Shown piece by piece: positions 21,332-31,817 of a DNA stretch of 31,878 nucleotides. The notes beneath the pieces are model-generated. The model was not told the DNA's origin. It saw only the letters and a list, made by a program, of their open reading frames with translations, and did no database searches. The position numbers were made by a program, and so were the translations under genes. The DNA comes from Rhizophagus sp. LPA8_4_AMF (lineage: Eukaryota; Glomeromycota; Glomeromycetes; Glomerales; Glomeraceae): NCBI GenBank assembly GCA_021464525.1, contig JADRCO010000520.1:1-31878 (forward strand), written 5' to 3'. The stretch's first letter is position 1. The number at the start of each line of letters is the position of its first letter.

Positions 21332-22833
21332 ATGACTTCAACTTTTCATTCCGGCCTTGTAAAAGATGTTTCTTCTATATTAAATGATGCTGACGATTTC
21401 AACGTTATTATTAAAGTTGGTGATTACGGAAATATAAAAGAATTTCAAGTACATTCAGTAATTTTACGTGCTCGTTGTCCATACTTTAAAAGAGCATTTT
21501 CCGATGAATGGACCACTAAAAAGAATAATTCACACACATTTATTAAACCAAATATTACTCCAACAGTTTTTGAAATGGTACTAAAGTAAGTTATTTATTT
21601 ATATATACTGTTGGATTATTTTATTAGTTGTATTATTAATTTAAATAATATTTCTTATTAAGATATATTTATACTGGTGAGCTTGACTTAACAAACCATC
21701 TTGGTGAAGATATTCTTGGTCTTCTAGTTGCATCTGATGAACTACTACTTGAAGAATTATTTACTCATATTCAAGAATATTTAATTAGTGAACAGGCAGC
21801 TTGGGTTCAGAAAAATTTTGTTCTCGTTCTTCATACAGTATTTAAACTTACGAGCTGCGAAAAACTACAAGACTATTGTCTTAAATCCATTTGTGCGGAT
21901 CCACAACCATTTATTACTTCAAAGAAATTTCCCTCATTAGATAAAGATATTCTATATGGCTTACTTAAGCGAGATGATTTTCCTGTCGAAGAAGATGTCG
22001 TTTGGGATTGTTTAATTAGATGGGGTATTGAACAAACTCCTGGTTTGGGAAAAAAAAATAGTGATAGAACCAAATGGAATAATTCAAATTATCAAGCATT
22101 AAAGAAAACTTTAAATCAATTTGTTCCACTTATTCGATTTACAGAATTTTCTTCTTCTGAATATTTTGATAAGATCCGTCCTTACAAAGCTATTATTCCT
22201 AATCATATTTATGAAGAAATTGAAGAATTTTATTTTAAGGGTACTCAACCGAAAATAATCAATTTAACTCCTCGAGTTGAAAAGAAAAATGTCGAAATCG
22301 AATCATATCTTATAAAACCAAAACTTGCTAATATGATTGCTGGCTGGATCGAAAGAAGAAATGAAAAAACATTATTATACAAATATAAATTTGTTCTTCT
22401 TTATCGTAGTAGCTCGTATGGACTCAATATAAATACATTTCGAAGTTATTGTGATGGACAAGGTCGATGCATAGTATTAGTCAAACATCCACATTCAGCA
22501 AAGATTTATGGAGGATATAATCCAATTGGCTTTATTAGTAAACATGGACAATTTTTTAATACAACAGAAAGTTTTATATTCTCTTTTGAAAATAGTGAAG
22601 ATATCCAAAATATGAAAATAAGTCGCGTGAATGGTAAACATGCTAATTATGCAATATACGATCATAGCAGTTATGGATTTAATTTTGGTAGTGGTACTTT
22701 TTATTTTTCTACCAATATATATTTTGGTAATCCGGGATATTATGATGATAATGTTAACAATGTTTTAAGCCCATACATGAATAACAATTTTGCCCCGGCA
22801 GAAATTGAAGTCTTCAAAATAACTAATTTGTAA
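21332..22833 (+). CDS. BTB-BACK-TLDc protein, array copy 6
   Basis: Exons 21332-21585 and 21663-22833, joined across a 77-base phase-2 intron (21586-21662, GTAAGT donor), give 474 aa. The whole second exon is open. BTB about 1-125 (DFNVIIKVGDYGNIKEF, HSVILRARCPYF, YIYTGELDLTNHLGEDIL). BACK about 127-245 (LQDYCLKSIC, VWDCLIRWGIEQTPGLG). TLDc from about residue 305 (GWIERRNE, VLLYRSSSYG, YGGYNPIGF, FIFSFEN, GFNFGSGTFYF, AEIEVFKI). In TLDc the usual DG of YRSSxDG is YG here. In BTB, the usual NDMI-F-KP is NNSHTFIKP. Otherwise it is very close to copy 5. It starts 3430 bases after copy 5, which itself starts 3394 bases after copy 4. Confidence 0.92.
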
Positions 22834-23194
22834 TTTATTATATCAAAATTGATTCTATTTTATTTAGTTAGTATATAAGAAGTCGCGTATTTTTAGATAA
22901 TTAGATTTATTATGGGTCGGATATCATTACAATACGCAACTTTGTGATTGTATGAAACTCGACAATTTTTAGTTTGATATTTTCATTGCATATTTAATAA
23001 TAAAAATTTATTCTTTTTCTCATATTGTTTTGACATTTTTTGTCGCTTATAACGATTATCACGATATTTTGTGAATAATAAAGCGTTGCCACAAAGTCTC
23101 AAATAATAAATAGCAATTAATTACTGTTAATCGAAAGATTTACCAATTGGCCGAATAAAAATATAAAATTTAATGCTCTATTCTTATTTTAGTG

Positions 23195-23372
23195 TTTGTA
23201 AAACTTTCTCCGGCTGATATATTCTGAAGGCACTTTAATATAAGACTATTTAAAAAGTTCAACATCCTTCTGAAAAAACCAAACACATTCATGCAATCCT
23301 GCTTTATTGTTAAAGTCTTAAAGAAACAAAATCAGCAAAATTTTATGGAGGCACTATCTATTTAATTAAAAG
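23195..23372 (+). pseudogene. strongly decayed BTB-BACK-TLDc fragment
   Basis: Three blocks in family order match copies 5 and 6. ctttctccggctgatatatt resembles the FSPAEYF codons. actatttaaaaagttcaac resembles YYFKSVQP. tttattgttaaagtcttaaa followed by tcagcaaaattttatggagg resembles the LVLVKHP...SAKIYGGY codons. Much is deleted between the blocks and no frame is open. The last block is the clearest. Confidence 0.55.
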
Positions 23373-24317
23373 AAAATATGATATATTACAGCGATGGACA
23401 TATGCCCGAAGTAAGTTATAAATTTTTAATGAATATTGTTTTATTATAGCCTATATATTAATATAAATTAAAAACACAGTTACAGTATTATAAATAGAGA
23501 AATAATGTACGCTTATCAAAAGCAAAATATATGGATACGCAACAATATTACTTTTTAATAATACTATTGTCTTAACCAGTATAAAATTTTTTTTTGAATT
23601 TAGAATATGAGTTACTGGTGTGCAGTTCTGTAAATGATTCAAACTGGGAGATGGGTTACACTGACAGCAGTTTTGCACATTTTAAAGGATTTTAACTATT
23701 TAAATGTAATTATAATTTTGAATTCAGTATAATTATTAATATCTACATAAATTTACATTAAGCGTTTGAAAAGCTTTGCAACATTAGCTTATTGAATTTT
23801 TATTATGTTATTTTTTATGTAAATTGGTTAGTTGGAGAATAAATTTTTATTTGCAACGCAAACAAAGTCAAAGATAAGAAAAATTTATGATAAATAAAAA
23901 AAAAGTCATATTAAGATTTATCACATTCAAATATAATTGTTTTGAGTAAATAGTTTTTTGCTAAGGATATAAATTTAATAGTAAAAGATTATATATCGTA
24001 AAACAAATCTATAAATAAGTCCAGAGAGAAAATATTAATTATTTGATTAGTAACCATAAACTTATAAAAACATGTCGACAAATTATATTTTTAATTTATT
24101 TTATGATAAGAGTCATATGACGTTTCAAAATTTGTTCATATTTAACGTGACACGGCACGTGGTCTTAATCGACTTTCCGGTGGAATTTCCACGAAAATTC
24201 TATGGATTTCAGACCATACATTAATTATTACACAAATTAATTAATTGCCCGAAAAAAAAATATTTGCAAAAAAATATAAATAAAATTAATATTCGTTATT
24301 AGATATATTATTCAAAG

Positions 24318-24365
24318 CCTTGTTTAGGATAAAATGACGCTGATGACATCATTATTATCAAAGAA
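24318..24365 (+). pseudogene. possible relic of a BTB first exon
   Basis: The stretch aaaatgacgctgatgacatc followed by attattatcaaag resembles the exon-1 codons for LNDADDFNVIIK. The match is only about 35 bases long and the surrounding sequence is eroded, so chance is not excluded. Confidence 0.3.
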
Positions 24366-25246
24366 ATAAAAGCTTAATATTATTTCCCTAAATATATCGT
24401 AACACTGCATGTGGCTAACAAGAACTAAAAGTTTGAAGATATTTGTGGTTAAACTCCTTATAATAAATAATAATTTATCAGATAATATTATGAACGTATC
24501 ATAAATAGTAATCGAAGCATTTAGGTTAAACAAAACCAAAATATTAAAGATATTCAAATTTGGTCATTATCATATCCAGACAAAGAAATCCCAAAAAAGA
24601 GAAAAGTAAAAGCATATTATGTTGTTAAAAATATTTATCACGATCAAAATTGGATATAATTTATCTAATTCGGACTAAATTTGTTTTCTATCTGCAAATA
24701 TATATAAATAAGTTAAGTATATCTATAAATAAATGTATACGTAAATTGATTTTATTGGTTTAAATAATTCTATCATGTGAAGAATTTAAAATTTTATGCA
24801 TATTTAAGCCATTGTGTTTTAAATCAAGTAATGCAATATTCATATGCAAATTAATTAAACTAGTAAGGATTGCGTAACTTATATGTTCATTATTTAAATA
24901 CATTATATTCATTCATAATTATATCGAATACAGTAATTTCCATCATCTCAATGGTGAAGATTTTTAATTGACTAATTCGTAATTGGTATAGTAATTATTA
25001 ATCATTTATCCGGTTTAAATTCTAAAAGCAAGTATTTGTTTGTATGAATATTTTTTTTTCAATTTTTTGTGACAATCATTATTTAACTAAGCCTTGATGA
25101 TGTCATTTGGTTATACAAATGTATGAAACAGATCGCGGAATTGCAGATGTTTACTTCAAACAGATACGGGGAGGAGCCCTACATTGAGTCGCTGTAATAT
25201 GAGGTCCCGTGTTGGTACAAATACTTCAACAAAAAATTATTTCTTT

Positions 25247-25256
25247 TATAAAAAAG
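25247..25256 (+). promoter_or_regulatory. TATA-box candidate for copy 7
   Basis: The sequence tataaaaaag lies 69 bases before the ATG at 25316 and is followed by a pyrimidine-rich leader (ctctcaactctttttttttc). The spacing is close to that for copy 3 and the kinase. Confidence 0.45.
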
Positions 25257-25315
25257 ACTATGTTTGTTTGAAACAATTATCCTCTCAACTCTTTTTTTTT
25301 CTTTTTTGTTTCTAA

Positions 25316-26816
25316 ATGACTTCAATATTTTATTCTGGTCTTTCAAAAGATTTTTCTTCCATATTAAATGATGCCGATGATTTTAATGTTATTATTCAGG
25401 TCGGAAAGAACGAATATATAAAAGAATTTCACGCTCATTCAGTAATTTTACGTACTCGTTCTCCATATTTTAGAAGTGCATTATCGAAAAAATGGATTAC
25501 AAAGAATAATGACATGATAACATTTAATAAACCAAATATTACTCCACTAGTTTTTGAAATGATATTAAAGTAAGTTTAATTTAAATTTTTCGACTCTGTT
25601 AAATTATTTCGATCGATTTACTATAATTTAAAATAAACCTCTCCTAAGATATATTTACACAGGTGAACTCGACTTAACAAATCATCAAGGTGAAAATATT
25701 CTCGAGCTTTTAGTTGCATCTGATGAGCTACTCCTTGAAGAATTATTTGAACATGTTCAAGATTATTTAATTGAGAAACAAACAACCTGGGTTCAAGAAA
25801 ATTTTGTTCCCGTTCTTCATACCGTATTTAAACTTTTGAACTGTAAGAAATTACAAGATTATTGTATTGAATCTATTTGTTCAGATCCACGATCATTTAT
25901 TACTTCAAAAAACTTTCCCTCGTTGGATAAAGATATTCTCTATAATTTACTTGAACGTGATGACTTACCGGTTGAAGAAGTTATAATTTGGGATTGCTTA
26001 ATTAAATGGGGTATTGAGCAAACTCATGGTTTTGAAAGTAATAATAATGATAGAATTAAATGGAATAATGAAAATTATGAAGCATTAAAGGATACCTTGA
26101 GTCGATTTATTCCTCTTATTCGGTTCGTGGAAATTTCTGCCTCTGATTATTTTGTTAAAGTTCGTCCTTATAAAGCCATTATTCCTAATAATATTCATAA
26201 TGAAGTTGAAGAATATTATTTTAACGGTACTATACCAAAAACAATCAATTTACCTCCAAGAGTTGGAAAAAGTCATATTGAATCGAAAATTATTAAATTA
26301 AAACTTATCTCTACAATTATTAATTGGATTAATAAAAAAGATGCAAAAGCTATAAGAAATAAAAATGATTCTTTATATAATTTTGATCTTATTTATCGAG
26401 GTAGTCAATCTGGAATTGATAATAATTCATTTAGAAATAAATGTAATTTAAGATTACCAATTTTAGTTTTAATAAAATGTCAAAATACTAAAAAAACATT
26501 TGGTGGTTATACTCCTGTTGGATTTTATAGTAATGATAGTATTAATGGTTTAATTTATTCTGAAGATAGTTTTATTTTTTCTTTTGAAGATGATGAATAT
26601 ATAAAAAATATTAGATTAAGTAGAGTTATATCATATGATTATGCTATTTATAATAATTATTATTATGGTTTTAATTTTGGTGGGGACGCTTTATGTATGG
26701 AAAATCGTAATTTATATGCTAACGGTAATGAACATTATGAACAAAACGTAAACGATGATAATAATATACCTTATATAATCGAAGAAATTGAAGCTTTTAG
26801 AGTAGTAAAATTATAA
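25316..26816 (+). CDS. BTB-BACK-TLDc protein, array copy 7, mosaic
   Basis: Exons 25316-25569 and 25649-26816, joined across a 79-base phase-2 intron (25570-25648), give 473 aa. BTB about 1-125 (MTSIFYSGLSKD start like copy 1, HSVILRTRSPYF, YIYTGELDLTNHQGENIL). BACK about 127-245 (LQDYCIESIC, IIWDCLIKWGIEQTHGF). TLDc from about residue 303 (NWINKKDAKAI, DLIYRGSQSG, FGGYTPVGF, FIFSFED, GFNFGGDAL, EEIEAFRV). The front two thirds carry features of copies 4-6 (VEEVIIWDCL, PSLDKDILY), while FVEISASDYFVKVRPYKAI and the TLDc are of copy 3 type. This looks like recombination or gene conversion. Codon bias also shifts: the 3' part is almost entirely A/T-ending. In TLDc the usual DG is SG. Function beyond the family is unknown. 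Confidence 0.92.
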
Positions 26817-27574
26817 GGTTAAATACTGAATTTCAATAAATTTTTAAATAATTATAAAGCGAAAAAAAAATTTAAAATTCGACCGGCCGGTATATGGGAC
26901 CCAAATTTTTAACTTTAACCAATAAAATTGCCCTAAATTTATATCACGTGATAAATTAAAGTTTATTACCAAAATTTTACTATTTGTAATTATTAATAGG
27001 AATGTATCGATTTTACCAAGTAATATGCAAAATTTTAACATGTGAAATTCCTTGACGCGTGATCAGATGATAAAAACTTTTGTCAGTTAAGACGTTAAAA
27101 TTGTTTTAATAATTTTGGTCAAATTTTATAATGCAGGCCGGAGATAATATGCAATTTCAGTCATTTCAGTCACGTGTTCCCGAGATCGAAGTTTTAGTAG
27201 TTTTTTTTTTTTATTTTCTTAGTAAAACTATCAGTGAATATAATCTCCTTATTCTAAATATGTAAGTAAATTCGATCGTACAATTTGCGGTAAAAAGTGA
27301 TTTATTAATATCTTTCATATGTCTCAGAATAAATTCATTTTAATTAACCATTTGTCCATCATCCAAGTTTTGTATAATTTCAGTTTAAGAAGTTGGAATC
27401 GTCCAAAAACCTTTACCGATTATTATTATGATAAATTTATTGCTTTCAATGCCTTTGCTTTGAAAGTTAATAATCCATTATGCAAGATATTACGAAATTC
27501 GGTTATGAATAGAATCTACGATATATAACGCCTAAATGTTGGTTGTCAAGATCAATTAAAGGATCACCACTTAA

Positions 27575-27593
27575 GGTGGTTACCATAACCACC
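27575..27593 (+). repeat. perfect 8-bp hairpin
   Basis: GGTGGTTA and TAACCACC form a perfect stem around a 3-base loop. It sits at the front of a GC-richer stretch (to about 27640) that includes ccggtacccgacctagaggg. This may be part of a dispersed repeat; only one copy is in the window. Confidence 0.45.
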
Positions 27594-27708
27594 AGAAATC
27601 ACCAACCGGTACCCGACCTAGAGGGATGGGATTTAGTGTAATAGGTTAAAGGATTAAGGAATTAAAAATTAGAAACCCTATAAAAAAATTTTATCCGTTA
27701 TTTCTGTA

Positions 27709-27830
27709 AAAATTCCGTAAAAATGACCCTTTCACGGATCCATTCACGGAAAATGGAAATAATTCGATAAATTCCGTGATATAAGGTTATTAATTCCAGA
27801 AATATGAACCTTTTACGGAAAAAAGATGGA
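27709..27830 (+). repeat. two related 30-base units with TTCCGT/ACGGA words
   Basis: attccgtaaaaatgaccctt and onward at 27713, and attccagaaatatgaacctt and onward at about 27796, are similar over some 30 bases, each ending in tt-acgga. Between them lie further ttcacggaa and attccgtga words in opposite orientations. Probably a remnant of a repeat with internal duplication. Confidence 0.45.
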
Positions 27831-27892
27831 ATTTAAGAAACTGATCGACTTTTTTTTACAGGGAAACGAATGAAAGAGATGTTTGTGAAATT

Positions 27893-27990
27893 AAAAAAAA
27901 AAGGAAAATGGTCTTTACGTATGCATATTTTTTTCATGGGTAAATGGTTTAGAAATTAGAGTTGAATGGGAAAAAAAGGAAAATGGTCTC
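27893..27990 (+). repeat. short direct repeat
   Basis: aaaaaaaggaaaatggtct occurs at about 27895-27913 and again at about 27972-27990, some 77 bases apart, both before an A/T-rich stretch. A small local duplication. Confidence 0.5.
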
Positions 27991-29183
27991 TCAGAACGTG
28001 AACTATGACAATAAACAATTGTTTGTATGTCGTTAGATTATTGAAAAAAAGTTTAAAAACTTGTATATTGGAAATTGCAGTAACCCATGTGAAAATAATT
28101 CATTTGATTATATGAAAATAGTTTGAGTTTACATATGAAAAAAAAGCTTGTGCGATGACTCGTTAGAAAAAGTTTTTTATTTGAAAGTATATTATTCGGA
28201 AAATAATTTTTTTGCGAACGTGTCAAGACTGCCACGCGATAAGTAATCACGTTTTATGTTTTACATTGAATTAGCGAGAATTTATAACTAAAATTCCATT
28301 TAAATTTAATATAATTTGTTAAGAGATTTGATAATAAAATAAGAAAGTTTATATCTTTTTATATTTTAAGAGTACAGTATACAGAATATGAAGCACAATT
28401 ATAGGAAACAAATTGGTAATTCGTTGTGCGAAATCAACTTATTATGTTGAATTTTGGATTATACAGAAAAAATTTGATCAAATGACTCGTTACTTATAAC
28501 ACAACGTCATAAAATTACAAATCATTTTGCTAAACGTTTGGAGTTTAAATCCTAATTTTGGTCTTTTATTGCCACTTTAAATATTGTGGCAACCAACTTT
28601 TTCATTATAAAAATTATAAAGGAGATTTTTTCCAAGTTTTACATGCCTATTTCTATTTCATTGATTTTATTCGTGATATCATCCTCTAAGGTTTAAATAC
28701 TGCATAATTAACTTTTTCTTATTTTATTTTACAAATTAATTTTTTTCTTTTTTAAAAAAATAATCAGGCAAATAATTGGTTGAATTATTTGATTAATGAT
28801 TGGGTCAATAAGTTGAATAAATAATTTGGGTAAATTATCGTGGGGAGAATATTTTATTTCTTTGAATAACAATAATGTCTCAAAAAACCTCTATTTGGTT
28901 TAACTATTCTTAGGATTCGGGGAATTATTATTGGATCTTCGGTATTCCATTCCCCCGCTTGACAAAGATCATGAATATTCATACTACCTTGATCTTATAT
29001 ATTATGGTACACTTTTAATTTTCCTTTTTATTATTTAGATAAAAATTGATGTAAAATATTTCTTTTTTTCAAAAAAAAAAAAAAAAGAAAAAAAATTATC
29101 CATTCCAAAAAGAGTCAAACCAACTTGAATCATTTAAAAATAATGAAATCATTTTCCAAGATAAATTTCTTTTTTAATATAAA

Positions 29184-29212
29184 CTAGTTGTAACCTGTTG
29201 CTTCGCACCAGG
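29184..29212 (-). mobile_element. Helitron-like 3' terminus
   Basis: Read on the minus strand, cctggtgcgaagcaacagg folds into a hairpin (one mismatch in an 8-bp stem, 3-base loop). It is followed by the 6-base spacer ttacaa, then CTAG and a T. A GC-rich hairpin shortly before CTRR, followed by a host T, is the known Helitron 3' signature. The matching 5' TC end would lie at a higher coordinate and was not located. No Rep-helicase ORF is present, so any element would be non-autonomous or truncated. Confidence 0.4.
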
Positions 29213-29595
29213 ATTTGGTGGCTGGAATTATATGATCGGCATATAAATTTTGCTTTTTTGAATTTGTTTTTAACGTCACGTAAATAAAATGGCCAATGGA
29301 AGTAAGGTTGCACAATTTAGAATTTATTTATACGGGTAATCTAAACGTTACAAATTTTTTTAATTATATAGATAATACAAATATATCCCTTAAAGTTGAT
29401 CGAAACTTTTATATATAGTTTCATGAATTTTTTGGTTTTAAAGGAAATTCAAGAAAATTGAATGAAATTAATTTAATTAATCTTTTTGATCGGGCTTAAA
29501 ATTCAGTTAATAAAAACTTAATTTCAAAACAAATTACATCATTTTATTACCAGATTAAAAACGCGTAATTTTGAATCTCCTTAAAAATGAATTTA
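29213..29595. other. non-coding spacer
   Basis: AT-rich, with no gene seen. If the Helitron-like end is real, this stretch would be part of that element. Confidence 0.4.
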
Positions 29596-29768
29596 TCGCC
29601 GTTTTCAAAATGGTGTAGGCAGTTTATTAGTGATTGTATATTCGAATACCAATATTCGTCTGGTTTTCGTCCATTTTGTGTCCGGTATTCTTCCGGTATT
29701 CGTCCGGTATTCGGAGGGGGGGGGGTTTTATTCAAATATAACTGCATACATCATTTTGAAAACGGCGA
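29596..29768. mobile_element. 173-base MITE with TIRs and TA flanks
   Basis: The left end starts tcgccgttttcaaaatg, and the right end is its exact reverse complement over 17 bases inside the element (20 bases counting the flanking TA and one further base). The match extends to about 30 bases with two mismatches (g/a and g/t, then gcagtt). Both ends are flanked by TA (29594-29595 and 29769-29770). The interior holds a minisatellite of about three tccggtattcg units (29680-29713) and a run of ten G (29716-29725). The overlapping ORFs on both strands here are by-products of the repeat. A Tc1/mariner-type non-autonomous element is the simplest reading. Confidence 0.75.
29680..29713 (+). repeat. 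11-base minisatellite inside the MITE
   Basis: About three units of tccggtattcg (the first reads tccggtattct) in tandem, followed by a G10 run. Related words (atattcgtctggttttcgtc) precede it at about 29650. Such a tract is likely to vary in copy number. Confidence 0.7.
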
Positions 29769-31509
29769 TAATAATAAATATGTGATTTAATATATAGTTT
29801 ATTTACGCTTACAATTGAATTAAAAGATCAAATTGTTCAATTATAATGAGTGTTTGCTAAAAATGTATTTTACTTAACTAGCTTACTGTAGATTATCAAA
29901 CATACCGCAGCATAATTTCAGACGCGTCTTAACATTAATTTATATTATATTACTTTTATATTATGTTGTCTATACACTAAATAATTGTTCCACCCAATCA
30001 AATTTATGTTTACGGCGAATCAATATCAGGTCTACTGTCCGACTATCTGTCATCAACTGCAGAGAAATGTACTGGCCACACAAAATTTATTGATTTACAA
30101 TTGATTGGCGCCTTTAATCCATAAATTTATCATCCGAACCTGTCATCATGTAATTCCGATCTTTAGGAAGAACTATTTGATTTTTCCATTGATTTTTGTT
30201 TGAGCAATAAATTCGATAAACTACTTGCAACTTTAATATATATTAACGAATCCAATAAATTTTTCTTGAATTTTTGTATTACCAAAGCAAGTTTAAATAT
30301 ATGTAACTGTGAATGTAAAACTGTATCAGCAACAACATTCCGTCGCAAAAATTATTATTATCATGAATATTATAACCAATTTTTGCTCTATGATTATTGC
30401 ATGAATTAATTCTCTTTGATTAGTATTAATAGGACTTTTTTTTCGGAACTGATTAATAAAAATCCCTTCGTTCTTATATAATAGCTAGTATTACATTTAG
30501 TATTACATTTCACTGACAGGATCATTTTGCTAACAATTAAGATTTTAAAAAAATACTATTGTATTTGGCCGAGATAAAAATTATCCATTAACAATAATTT
30601 ATATTTATTATATTTTAATATAAGGAACAACTTCGCAAATATTCAATTAAAAGTATGTCTTTCTTTTTATAAGTATACATTATCTGGATATGTTTCACGT
30701 ATCATTTTATGTAACCAAAAATATTTACATAACATATCTTCAAATTTTTACAAGACATCTTTTTTTTATAACTTAGATCAGTTTTCAATTTATTAATTTT
30801 AGTTGTATCCGATTACGTATTTACTATAATAATTACATTCAAATATAATTAAGTATTTATTTGTTTTTTTTAAAAAAAAAAAAGAATGAAACCATTTATT
30901 TTAGCAAATATCGCTAAATTAAACGCGTCCTATAGCTAATAAGCATAGTTACGACTAATACTATGACAGAATTTGATCTTCGCAGTCAATAAATCTAAGA
31001 ATTTCTTGATTATAAAATAGGATTGAACGTAATCAGTAATGTATTTGTCAAAATATACATATTATTTGTAATACTTACTATACATGTATTGTGCACAATA
31101 TATTTCAACATGTTTCAATTGTTTCATTTTTTAAATGTGTTTATATCAAATGCATCAAAATGATGAAAGTTGAGTCATTTGCTAAACAAAATAACTGAAA
31201 TTAAAACAAATCACTTTTAATCTTTTAAGCTATATATGTCTAGTCTATATTGATATGATTTTAATTAAAAATTATATCATACCATATTTAGCAAAATGAT
31301 TAAGTTCTTGTCAATATGATAAAGAATAGATTTGATTAATGTTAATTTTTTTTCACTTTGATATCACAATATGTCAGTCTGAGTCATACTATCTATAAGG
31401 AATTCTTTTTTATTTAAGACATCAATTTCTCTTTTTTTTTTAGAAATTTTTATTAATAAAACTCAATTTTTAAACTCAATATCAAAATTATATCAAAATT
31501 ATTTCAAAT
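29769..31509. other. intergenic, no gene seen
   Basis: About 1.7 kb of AT-rich DNA. Overlapping opposite-strand ORFs at 30163-30348 and 30200-30409 have no recognisable domain and look like chance. An A-run occurs near 30874-30885. The last ~100 bases form the 5' flank of the next gene. Confidence 0.5.
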
Positions 31510-31817
31510 ATGAGCACATCTGAAAATTACATTGGTCAAAATGGTAAATCTTGATTGTGATCTGTATTTTAACTTTGTAAATTATAATATTAATAATTAA
31601 CTTAAATCTTTTAATCTTTCTAGCAATTATTTCTTATTTAAAAGATAATAATAGGACAACAAGATCATATCTGGGATTCTTACAAAGTCATCAGAATATC
31701 ATTATTACTTCAATTATTACTTCTTCAACTTTTTCAGAAAATTGGAAAAAACTTGATAATCTTTGGACTGTTCGTTTTTTGAGAGAAGGAAAAGATTTTT
31801 CTGATTTAAAAGATAAG
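31510..31817 (+). CDS. unrecognised gene, 5' part only
   Basis: Exon 1 31510-31543 (ATG, 11 codons plus one base), an 80-base GT-AG intron (31544-31623, acceptor tctttctag) and exon 2 31624-31817 give 76 codons ending at a phase-0 donor (gataag|gtgtgt). The gene continues beyond the window. The peptide begins MSTSENYIGQN and contains ENWKKLDNLWTVRFL and REGKDFSDLKDK. It has no signal peptide or membrane span, and I recognise no domain. The intron length and splice signals match those of the other genes here, and exon 2 reads cleanly for 64 full codons in AT-rich DNA, which supports a real gene. The first exon is the less certain part. Confidence 0.5.

Larger units (their letters stand above)
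22834..25315. other. intergenic between copies 6 and 7
   Basis: About 2.5 kb. It holds a TLDc-region relic at 23195-23372, a possible BTB-exon relic at 24318-24365, and CACGTG at 24156-24161. A stretch at 25130-25215 is GC-richer (gatacggggaggagccctac) without an identified role. The minus ORFs at 23451-23678 and 24324-24557 have no motif. Confidence 0.55.
26817..29183. other. gene-poor region after the array
   Basis: No convincing gene. It contains a 10-base palindrome accggccggt at 26882-26891, CACGTG at 26945-26950 and 27171-27176, a hairpin at 27575-27593, short repeats at 27709-27830 and 27893-27990, and an A-rich run at about 29070-29097. The ORFs 27319-27528 (+), 26844-27041 (-) and 28053-28250 (-) lack recognisable domains, and I do not call them. 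Confidence 0.5.

Noticed and set aside
25140-25215. GC-richer stretch considered as a tRNA or small RNA
   Set aside because: No cloverleaf or known RNA fold could be drawn, so it is only noted as a composition anomaly.
27319-27528. 69-codon + ORF after the array
   Set aside because: It has no recognisable domain, no matching copy in the window and no convincing promoter context. It may be chance.
29547-29790. Overlapping opposite-strand ORFs with PPPPNTGRIPEEYRTQNGRKP-like composition
   Set aside because: They are created by the MITE minisatellite and G run (29596-29768). No protein domain is present.
30163-30409. ORFs on both strands overlapping each other
   Set aside because: They are mutual shadows in AT-rich DNA, and neither shows a motif.
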